This document shows, in pieces, positions 1 to 9,182 of a DNA stretch of 64,000 nucleotides. This DNA is from Ashinkailepas kermadecensis (lineage: Eukaryota; Arthropoda; Thecostraca; Neolepadidae). A program made the translations under genes and the position numbers. The notes under the pieces were generated by a model. That model did no database searches, was not told the origin of the DNA, and worked only from the letters and a program-made list of their open reading frames with translations. The stretch's first letter is position 1. Each line of letters starts with the position of its first letter. Where the stretch lies: the NCBI GenBank assembly GCA_034440615.1, contig JAOTOM010004951.1, positions 201,501 to 265,500 on the forward strand. Direction: 5' to 3'.

Positions 1-299
1 TCCCAAAATTGTTTCCTGTCGGATGAACTGTTTGTTTTTATCTCAAACGCCCACGTGAGACAAATTAAATTTCCAGCTTCGTATCCAAATCCGATCACTT
101 CCCTTCGCCTTGTCGGCGTGGCACCCGATCTTCCCACCTGATATATTTGGTTTCCGATCTGGTAGTGTGGAGGCATGATCATCTGAGGTCCAGATGGCGA
201 TCGGACCATTTGTGGACTCATGCCCGCAGACGCCGCCGCCGCGATGTATGCTGTAGGCGGGAGCCAGTGTTCAAATGCAGGGACACGGGCCACGGGTGA

Positions 300-1713
300 C
301 TGGTACAACACGACACCGGCCATACACGGGCCACACATAACAGGTACAACACGACACCGGCCATACACGGGCCACACGTGACGGGCACAACACGACACCG
401 GCCATACACGGGCCACACATAACGGGTACAACACGACACCAACCATACACGGGTCACACGTGACGGGTACAACACGACACCGGCCATACACGGGTCATAC
501 GTGACGGGTACAACACGACACCGGCCATACACGGGCCATACGTGACGGGCACAACACGACACCGGCCATACACGGGCCACACATAACGGGCACAACACGA
601 CACCGGCCATACGTGACGGGTACAACACGACACCGGCCATACACGGGCCATACGTGACGGGCACAACACGACACCGGCCATACACGGGCCACACGTGACG
701 GGCACAACACGACACCGACCATACACGGGCCACACATGACGGGCACAACACGACACCGGCCATACACGGGCCACACGTGACGGGCACAACACGACACCGG
801 CCATACGTGACGGGTACAACACGACACCGGCCATACGTGACGGGCACAACACGACACCGGCCATACACGGGCACAACACGACACCGGCCATACACGGGTC
901 ACACGTGACGGGCACAACACGACACCGGCCATACACGGGCCATACGTGACGGGCACAACACGACACCGGCCATACACGGGTCACACGTGACGGGCACAAC
1001 ACGACACCGGCCATACGTGACGGGCACAACACGACACCGGCCATACACGGGCCACACATAACGGGTACAACACGACACCGGCCATACACGGGCCATACGT
1101 GACGGGCACAACACGACACCGGCCATACACGGGCCACACATAACGGGTACAACACGACACCGGCCATACACGGGTCACACGTGACGGGCACAACACGACA
1201 CCGGCCATACACGGGCCATACGTGACGGGCACAACACGACACCGGCCATACACGGGCCATACGTGACGGGCACAACACGACACCGGCCATACACGGGCCA
1301 CACGTGACGGGCACAACACGACACCGGCCATACACGGGCCATACGTGACGGGCACAACACGACACGGGCCATACGTGACGGGCACAACACGACACCGGCC
1401 ATACGTGACGGGTACAACACGACACCGGCCATACACGGGCACAACACGACACCGGCCATACACGGGTCACACGTGACGGGCACAACACGACACCGGTCAT
1501 ACACGGACCACACGTGACGGGCACAACACGACACCGGCCATACGTGACGGGTACAACACGACACCGGCCATACACGGGCCACACGTGACGGGCACAACAC
1601 GACACCGGCCATACACCGGGCAACACGTGACGGGTACAACACGACACCGGCCATACACGGGTCACGTGGTAACACGACACCGAACGACGTGACGGGCACA
1701 ACACGACACCGGT
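300..1713. repeat. 41-bp minisatellite array
   Basis: Tandem array whose main unit is about 41 bp and contains the conserved segments CGGCCATACACGGGCCACAC and GACGGGCACAACACGACAC. Shorter units of about 30 bp, lacking the ACACGGGCCAC part, are interspersed. Variation is mostly C/T at a few fixed positions. The unit has no stop codon in any minus-strand frame and is not a multiple of 3, so overlapping open frames of up to 429 codons arise by chance. These cysteine/arginine/valine-rich frames are not genes. Confidence 0.95.
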
Positions 1714-2115
1714 CACAGATGGGACTGGGCCACCATCACACATGACGTGACAAGACAGGTAAGATGGGCTCCCTCAATGTGGGGAGGGCATCGACCGTAA
1801 TGGGTCACAATGGGGTACAAATTGTGGATTTGTGGGGTACAAATTGTGGATTTTCATTGGGTGTATAATGTTATAAAAGAGCACAGGATTTCTGAATCCG
1901 TCACAAAGTATGACATTCACAGTGTTTTTCTTTTCAGTTACTGTAAACTCCACCAGAAAAGAATAGGATATTTGTAACACATTTTTTCGTTGTGTTCAGC
2001 GGTAATTGTATCACGGGCCACATGCTATAGGTAAGTTACAGCATCTGGAATTGCATCGTGAGATGAGGATGTTTCACTGTCCATAATCGTGAGAATGTGC
2101 ATAGTTCCGGAGCTA
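1714..2115. other. unannotated flank
   Basis: The sequence between the minisatellite and the SINE has no coding signal. A short local duplication of TGGGGTACAAATTGTGGAT is visible near 1812-1853. Confidence 0.6.
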
Positions 2116-2127
2116 TAATCACAACAC

Positions 2128-2288
2128 TGGTTGGTTATTGGTTTTACGACACGTCGACCGTTGAGTCATATAGCGTCGCCGATCTCTCACGCCGATTGGT
2201 CGCGGGCGAAGAGTAGCGACGGGTGAGATTCGAACCCACAATCTTTCGATTGCGAGACGAGCATCTTACCCCTAGACCACTCGTCCCC
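2128..2288 (-). mobile_element. tRNA-derived SINE, full copy 1
   Basis: Read on the minus strand, the element begins GGGGACGAGTGGTCTAGGGG, a tRNA-like head. It has an A box (TGGTCTAGGGG) and a B box (GGTTCGAATCT), and a CGC-like anticodon loop that resembles tRNA-Ala. A body follows and the element ends in AAAACCAATAACCA. It is flanked by an exact 12-bp target duplication, TAATCACAACAC, at 2116-2127 and 2289-2300. A second full copy lies at 22379-22533. The tRNA-like folding is degenerate (weak anticodon stem), so I call a SINE rather than a tRNA gene. Confidence 0.9.
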
Positions 2289-2300
2289 TAATCACAACAC

Positions 2301-2960
2301 CGACGAATACGAAATGCAGGCTGCCTAAACACGCATCCATATTGTGTATTTGTCCAAGCAATTCCACAATGGCAACGGCGTGGCTCTCCCGGTGCTAGTT
2401 GCAATGAGATGATACATGAGATGATGATATGATAATGAGATGATACATACGCCAAAACAACCCATCTCAGGTTTCAAAAGCGTGAAGGACTGATGTTGAA
2501 TGAAAGTGCAAGGAGTGGGGGCTACCCAGATGAGTCCCTGCAGCCACAATGCACAGCACTCTCAAACCTGGAAATGGTCAACCATGACAGAGCCTTCGAC
2601 TTAATGCTGACCTGCCCATCAGATTCCTGTACTCTTCTACCATTTCATACGTTCTACCTCTGCCTGTATCATTAACACCAAGTGTATTCATGTATGTTCA
2701 CGCTATAAGCAGGATGTTAAAATCTGCTCCAAAAAGACGTCGATTAAGAATTCGGTTAAGTGGCACGGTGCACCCATTTCCACGAAAAAATAAATCGCTG
2801 TAGCACACAGCATACCGGTTACGTGAGCAGAGGAATACCCGTGAATGACCAGCGAGCAACGATCTAGTCAACGGAGAGCAAAACGACAACTTGTCGGTGA
2901 TTAGCTCGTCACTACAAATCACAAGGACTTCGGGTCTGCGACGCGCAGCCCGCCACCTAC
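2301..2960. other. intron or flank downstream of zinc-finger exon
   Basis: No convincing exon is visible. The zinc-finger reading frame stays open past the predicted donor to 2698, but the composition changes sharply at the donor from GC-rich to AT-rich, so this extension is probably intronic. Confidence 0.5.
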
Positions 2961-4973
2961 CCTGCCGGTTGAAGGCGGCGCGCTGCGGGACGCCGCCCGG
3001 CGAGCCGTCCTTGTACGAGCCGACGGGCCGTCCGCGGCCCCTGGCCACCGACGAGGCGGCCGCCGCCGCCATCGCCTGCTGCATGCTCTTGGAGGCGCCC
3101 GGCGGCGTGCCGCGCACCGGCTCGAACTGCTTGCCCAGCACGTTGGGCCGGCCGCGGTGCACCTTGGGCACCTTGGCCGGCGGCACCCAGTCGTCCAGCG
3201 ACTGGTTCTTCTCGATGCGGAACTTCTTCTGGCATGAGTTGAGGTGGCGCGTCATGCGCGCCTTGCCCGAGTCCTCGTACGGACAGAGCGGACACTGGAA
3301 GCTGGCCGGCGCGCGCTCCAGCCGGCCGGTGACGCTGTGCTCGGACGCCATGTGCGCCAGCACCACCTGCGGCGAGCGCGTCTCGTAGTCGCAGTAGTTG
3401 CACTGGTAGATACTGCCGACCATGTGCGGCATCTCCATGTGCCGCTCCATCACCAGCACCGACTCGGTCTCGAACGCGCAGTAGCGGCACTGCGACATCT
3501 TCAGCCGGAACGGCGCGTTGCGGCGCCGCGACGCCGCCAGGTTGGCCGTCAGCGATTTGATGGCGAACCGGGTCGCCTCGGAACCGCCGGCCTTCTCGCG
3601 CGCCGCCTTCCGCTTCTGCTGCTTCAGCAGGTCCTCCTTGATGAACTCCTCGACGATGCCGCGGCCCTGGTCGAGCAGCAGCTGGCCGACCGGCGCCTGG
3701 TAGTAGTACGCCCACTTGCCCAGGTGGCTGAAGTCCTCCTCGCGCTTGGCCTGCTTGTCCGGCTTGTTCTCCTTGTTCGAGTCGACCTCTTTGTCGTCCT
3801 TCGCCCCCTTGTCGCCGTCATCTTTTTCGTCGCCGGCGCCCTCGCCGCCCGCCTGATCGTCGACCTTACCGACGTCGCCGTTGACCTTGCCCGCCTCCTG
3901 AGTGACGCGCGCCATGAACTCCTTGGCCGTCATCTCGGGCGGACTCTCCATCACGTAGGGCACGATGAAGCTGGGCGCCTCCAGCACGAACTCGGTATCG
4001 TCGTGCGGCCGACGGTAGTAGTCCTGCAGCTGCGCCATCTGCTCGGCCGTCATGCCGGCCGTGGTGATGCCGTACTGCGCCAGCGCAGACATCACGTTTT
4101 GGTTGATCATCATGTGTTGCGCCGCCATCGCCTGCGCCTGAGCCTGCGCCTGGGCTTGAGCCTGTGCCTGCACCTGCTGGTACTGCTGCGAGTGCTGCGG
4201 CGGCGGGGCGCGCGTCAGCGGCGGAGGTCGAGGCGCGGCGGCGGCGGCAGCGGCAGCAGCGGCGGCCGCCGCCGCACCGCCGCGGCCCATCAGCGTGTCT
4301 GTGTCGATGATCACCAGACGAGAGTCGTCCGAGCGCGAGCTGGGCGCCGCCGCGCTGGCCGCAGTCGGCGGCGTGTCCATGGCCAGCGGGTCGGGCTGCT
4401 CAATCTCCTCGATGTCCGAGTCGCTCGACAAGACGTTCGGCTCGTCGGTCTCGACAACGGCGCTCGAATGCGCCGTCTCGTCCTCCTTCGTGACGCTCGA
4501 CGAGCCCTTCGTGTCCTCGTCCTCGTCTCGGGTGTCGTCGTCGTCCTTGCTGCCGACTGCCGCGATGTCGTCCGCCTCGCTGGCGTCGTCGTACTTGCCG
4601 TCGTCGCCGTCTTTGGTGTCACCCTCGCTGCCATCGGCGTCCTTGCCGTCGTCGTCGCCGTCCTTGACGTCCCCTTCGCTGCCCTCCTCCATGTCCTTGG
4701 CGTCGTCGCCGTCCTTGACGTCAGCCTCGCTGCCGTCGTCGTCCGCCGGCGCGCCGCCATCCATGTCCAGCTCGCTCTCGTCGCCCGCCTCGCCGTTCTC
4801 CTCCAGCGCGGCAGCCACCACCGCCTTGGCGGGCGCGTCCAGCGACACAGCCTCGGGCGAGGCCTCCTCGTCCGCCACCTTGGCCGCCGGCTCTTCGGCG
4901 CCGCGGCTACCCAGCGGGTCCTCCTCCTCACCATCGTCCGTGTCCATTGGCTCATCCTCGTCCTCCGTCGGCT
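2961..4973 (-). CDS. internal exon of a C2H2 zinc-finger nuclear protein
   Basis: Large GC-rich exon of about 670 codons. The acceptor CTGACCTTTGCAG is immediately upstream (AG at 4974-4975) and the donor CAGG|GTAGGT is at 2960-2955. The frame continues upstream of the first ATG (4947) through PTEDEDEP, so that ATG need not be the start. Numbered from 4947: an acidic Asp/Glu/Gly/Ala-rich region (1-200), a polyalanine tract (about 225-240), a Gln-Ala repeat (about 250-275), a segment around HLGKWAYYYQAP (about 406-418), a basic QQKRKAAREK stretch, then three fingers: C-x2-C-x12-H-x4-H at about 486 and 515, and C-x2-C-x12-H-x3-C at about 551. A basic, Gly-Arg-rich tail (RGRGRPVGS) resembles an AT-hook. 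The likely role is nuclear or chromatin-associated; I do not recognise the orthologue. Both exon ends are in phase 1. Upstream exons (beyond 4980) and downstream exons (below 2955) were not found. Confidence 0.85.
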
Positions 4974-5339
4974 CTGCAAAGGTCAGGCCAGGTCACAGGT
5001 CGAGAGCTGCGTACCTCCGGATGCACGAGTGACAGCTCGGATCAACACACCCGCACTGCAACACAACACCGGCTCTGTGCCGGAGCATAAGTTGGATAGG
5101 TTAAGCATAAGTCTGTGCATCAAGGTCGCGTCCAACAGGATCGTTATAATTTGGTCCAGACACCGTACTCCACCGCCTAGCTTCGTAATCCAATTATGTC
5201 CATACAATCCTCGTCTTTACGGCAAGCAACGAGCAACGTCAGTATGTGGGTTCGCGATATCCCGGCAGCGGGATATTGCGAACAAATGCTGGTGTAACAG
5301 CGACTATTATAACGTCATTGTAATTAGATGAAGCTAAAA
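4974..5339. other. intronic or upstream sequence, no feature seen
   Basis: Sequence upstream of the zinc-finger acceptor. It contains the acceptor polypyrimidine tract and nothing else I can name. Confidence 0.5.
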
Positions 5340-5414
5340 CACTCGAAACGCCGCCATCGAACCCCGTACCTCTGGCTTGCCAGACGCTCAGCTTAACCAC
5401 TGAGCTACCGACGC
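5340..5414 (-). repeat. tRNA-like sequence or SINE head
   Basis: On the minus strand, GTCGGTAGCTCAGTGGTTAA resembles the A-box region of a tRNA and GGGGTTCGATGGC resembles a B box, about 35 nt apart. TCTGG...CCAGA could form the anticodon stem, but the loop is too short and the acceptor arms do not pair. It is more likely a SINE head or tRNA pseudogene than a working tRNA. Confidence 0.45.
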
Positions 5415-5505
5415 ACATACATTTCTTTAAAAGCAGTTCTTATCTTTAAAAGTAGTTCAGTTCGGCTTCGGGAGCATGCATGCATACAAGCATATCCGAC
5501 CACCC

Positions 5506-5615
5506 AAAAAAAAAAAAACAACTATTATAACACCATTATAATATAAAAAAAAAAAAAAAAAAAAAAATACAACACTAAACAACAATAAAATAATATTTTT
5601 TTTTTGAGGAGGGAG

Positions 5616-5665
<50 letters not shown>

Positions 5666-5728
5666 AAAAAAAAAATTTACAAACTCAAAAAAAAAAAAAA
5701 AAAAAAAATAAAAAAATAATATTCCCAC

Positions 5729-5804
<76 letters not shown>

Positions 5805-5845
5805 AAATAAAAAAAAAAAAAAAAAATAAAAAAAAAAAAAATATA
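5506..5845. repeat. long interrupted poly(A) tract
   Basis: About 340 bp of nearly pure A, broken by short T runs and T interruptions. It sits just upstream of the LINE 5' end in the same orientation. It may be the tail of an older retrocopy into which the LINE inserted, or an expanded A-rich target. The Phe-rich minus-strand frames across it are artefacts. Confidence 0.85.
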
Positions 5846-6335
5846 AATCTAGAGCAAGAAGATGGCGACTGCGCGCGCCGTGAGGTTGTGTTCGCGAACG
5901 CTCTGGCCCGAGTTGATTTCCTCAGGGAAACCGGCAAATATTGAGCACCTTGGTGGGTACAATCTTTCCTTACGTTGTATCTGCATGTTTTGAGACATCG
6001 TAGGCCACTGTACACACTCGACAAGTTTATAGTCGTGAAGTGTTTGAGAGTGCACCCGTGAAGAAAGCAAGTCACCCCGGGGTCACGTTAGCTGAAAGCT
6101 GAGTATGACTTCATCCATCCGTGGTCCGCGTCACTGATTGGTAGCAGCTGTGCTCGCATCACAAAGTGGCCTCATCGTGACCTCACCCGACCGGCCTCGG
6201 CGGCCGGCGAGCGACAGCGACAGCTGACTGAGGGTTACGTCACGCCTGACCCCAGGGGATCGAGGACGTAGCGCCGCCTATTGGTGCCTGGAGAACTTCC
6301 AGTACGCAGCATCTGAGCAATGCAAGGTAGAGTAG

Positions 6336-7878
6336 GTGAAGAAGAAAAATCACAAGGGTGAAATGGGAAGCGCAGCCAAAAGGAAGAACGCAAGTCCTCT
6401 GGCCAAGGAGGCGAGTAAAACGCGGCGCAGAGAGTGCCATGCAACGGGGGATGCTAATAGAGACAGAACGCAGCCATCAGATAACGCTCTGCTAAATGAC
6501 CTGAATTTGTTTTATTAGGTCTGAAAACATACGAAGTGCGAGCGATATTACCAAAGAAATCACAAAATTCACCGACGAGAGGCTGAATGCTGTCGAAACG
6601 TCACTCAGCTTTGTGTTGACCGTCAACGACACTCTAGCCAACCGTCTGGCGGAGGCTGAAAAGAGGGCAGCACAGGCCGAACGTGACAGCGCAGAGACCA
6701 GCCGCCGCCTCCAACGGCTACAAGAGGAAGTGGACAACATGCAGCAGCAACAATTGTCTGACTGGCTTGTCTTCTCGGAGCTAGCAGTCCCGACTAGAGC
6801 GCGGCCTAGTCGACATAGAGGAGATCGGCAGATGCTGGCAGAAATGCTGAATGAATTGCTCGGATTCAGGCTTGACATGGAGCAGGTGGCAGGGGTGGTT
6901 CGAGAGGGCAGGCAGATCAGCGTCCGGTTCTGGTCGTCCGAAGATGGGTCAGATAAAGACATCCTGTTGCGCACTAAGACACGGCTACAAGGAACAGGAC
7001 TATTCATCAGGGAACGCCTGACGCCGGCAAGGTAGCGCATAGTCAACCAGTTGCTCGAGCAGAAGTGGGAGCGCCGGGTGACTACAGTATTTTCAAGGGC
7101 CGGAACAGTGTGCGTAGTCGTATCGCCGGGGGACCGACCGCGACCGGTGCATGGGGAGGCCGGGCTGCAGCGCCTGCTCTGCCTGGTGGCGGAGCATCAC
7201 CGGGAGAGAAATGTGGCGGCGGAGGCACCTAGACGACCGTCATCTGACGCTACACCTTCTGGAGATGGCCAACGCTGTGCCGCCCCAGTGGTCAGAGGCA
7301 GTTGCACCAGGGGGGAATCAACAAGAGGGAGCGGATGGTGCGCGCCGTAGAGGGGTGCCCACAGACGTGCAGAAAGCGAATAACTTCTCCGTGTGGTCTG
7401 GTTATTGGTTTTACGCGCGACGTTGAGATAGTGCTCTCACCTGCCGCGATGGCGAGGGGATCTTTCGATTGAGCAGAGTTGGCCATATGGCTCGAGGCAG
7501 CGGCCTGGTCCGCAACCAGCGCAGGAAAGCGCCGAGAACATCTCCGCATCGTATGCGGCAGTGGCGTCCGGGGCGCGGCGGAGACGGACCGCTCCCGGTG
7601 ACGCGATCCACTCCGCCATACAAGAGCATGCTCGCCAAGTGACACCACCTGGCACGGGCCAGTCTATGGTCACAGAGGAAGAAATCGACAAGGGCAACCA
7701 GGAGCAGCACTCGCTGGAGCGGCCCAACCAGGATGAGAATGTGCTGGCCGAGTCAGGGAGACGTGCTGATGCACAGCAGCGGGATCGTCCCAACAGCACT
7801 GTTGCGACCGGCTTGCGCCGTCGATATCATGGCGACATTCGACGATATATGCTCCATGGACACAGTAAGAAGGATTAG
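6336..7878 (+). pseudogene. degenerate LINE ORF1 (RNA-binding protein)
   Basis: Starts at an ATG followed by Lys-rich sequence (KKKNHKGEMGSAAKRK). The frame breaks near 6510 in a TTTT run; dropping one T would join it to the next segment. That segment has a long heptad-like coiled coil (RLAEAEKRAAQAERDSAET) followed by sequence resembling the L1 ORF1 RNA-binding region (WLVFSELAVPTR, then DILLRTKTRLQGTGLFIRER). A TAG at 7033-7035 interrupts it, but the frame resumes at once with QLLEQKWERRVTTVFSRAG. More stops occur at 7348-7350, about 7387 and 7430; the last two are near or in a fragment resembling the SINE body. The same frame is open again from about 7435 to 7878. Coiled coil plus RNA-binding region is the usual L1-type ORF1p plan, whose role is to bind element RNA. 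Confidence 0.7.
7396..7480 (-). repeat. degenerate SINE fragment inside LINE ORF1
   Basis: CTGGTTATTGGTTTTACG, then GTTGAGATAG, CTCTCACCTG and ATCTTTCGATTG, match the SINE at 2128-2288 in the same order with internal deletions. It disrupts the ORF1 frame. Confidence 0.5.
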
Positions 7879-7887
7879 GAACGAGCA

Positions 7888-8160
<273 letters not shown>

Positions 8161-8298
8161 GGAGAACGGGTAGAAGATGTGTGAAGGATAGGAAGGAACA
8201 GAGGAAAGAGAGCATGACAGGCGATAGGGTGGTAGATAAAGCAGGAAACGACCCGTAGCGATGCACATGTTCGACACGTATTGTAAATAATCACTAGA

Positions 8299-9122
8299 AT
8301 GAAGTGTATTAGCATAATATCAGCCAATGTGTGTGGACTGAGGGACCAGTTAAAAAGGAGAGCGTTATTTAGGCACGTACACGCAATATATCCCAGACAC
8401 ATAGTTGCAGTACAGGAAACGCATTCCAAACCGGACGATGAAGGGATGTGGAGTGCAGAATGGGGAGACAAAATATTTTTTAGTCATGGGAGGTCCGGAA
8501 GTCAGGGAGGAGTAGCATTATTGATACCTAATGAGCATGCGCTCAATGCAAATGTTCAGCGCAATGACAGTGATGGCCGATTACTCATAGTTAGAATAAC
8601 CGTCCTTGATACAGAACTGTACTGCGCAAATATATACGCACCTAATAGTAATCACCAGGGACAACAGCTTAATTTCTTCACAACACTAGAAAATGTCTTG
8701 AACACGGCTATACCGGACACATCCAAGCTTATTTGCTGCGGTGACTTCAACACACACATGACAGGTCTAGACACTTCGTCACAATTTATAGATACAGCAT
8801 CGGCACGTTTTGTAAGAGGAATGGCGGACAGGTTTGAGCTCATTGATACTTGGCGGCATGTATATCCAGATGATAATGGGTTTACATGGAGAAGAGGAGG
8901 TGTTATGCAATCTCAGCAGTCTCGATTAGACTATTTTTTTCATCAGTGAAGCAATAGTATCAAATCACGGAATTGCAAGCATAGAAATTCGACCTAGCAT
9001 TAGATCGGACCATCACATGCTGGTTCTAAGTGTAAAGTACTCTAGTGATAAACGAGGACCCGGGATTTGGAAATTTAATAATTATCTATTAGAAAATGTA
9101 AGATTCAGGCAAGAAGGTCACG
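8299..9122 (+). pseudogene. LINE ORF2 N-terminus: APE-type endonuclease (frameshifted)
   Basis: The endonuclease nicks target DNA to prime reverse transcription. Seen in order: ISANVCGLRD, VAVQETHS (catalytic Glu), the GG of SQGGVALL, YAPNSNH, CCGDFNTH, and RLDYFF. The frame then breaks in a TTTTTTT run at about 8933-8939. One T fewer would continue into SIRSDHHMLVLSVKY, which carries the SDH catalytic histidine, and on to a stop at 9150. A second shift near 9110 (GAAGGTCAC) connects to the RT frame. The domain is complete in content, so one ORF2 of about 1,250 codons is inferred to have existed. Confidence 0.8.
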
Positions 9123-9182
9123 GAAGAAATACAGCTGGCAAAACAAAATAGTGGACCTTGCCACAATATTGAGAATAAAGGA

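Noticed and set aside
218..1743. Long Cys/Arg/Val-rich open frames (up to 429 codons) on the minus strand
   Set aside because: They are by-products of a 41-bp tandem repeat with no stop in any minus-strand frame.
2222..2288. Functional tRNA-Ala gene
   Set aside because: The anticodon and acceptor stems pair poorly, and the same sequence recurs as part of a SINE with target duplications.
3244..5331. 695-codon plus-strand frame opposite the zinc-finger exon
   Set aside because: Antisense shadow caused by the high GC3 of the real exon; Arg/Leu/Val-rich and without domains.
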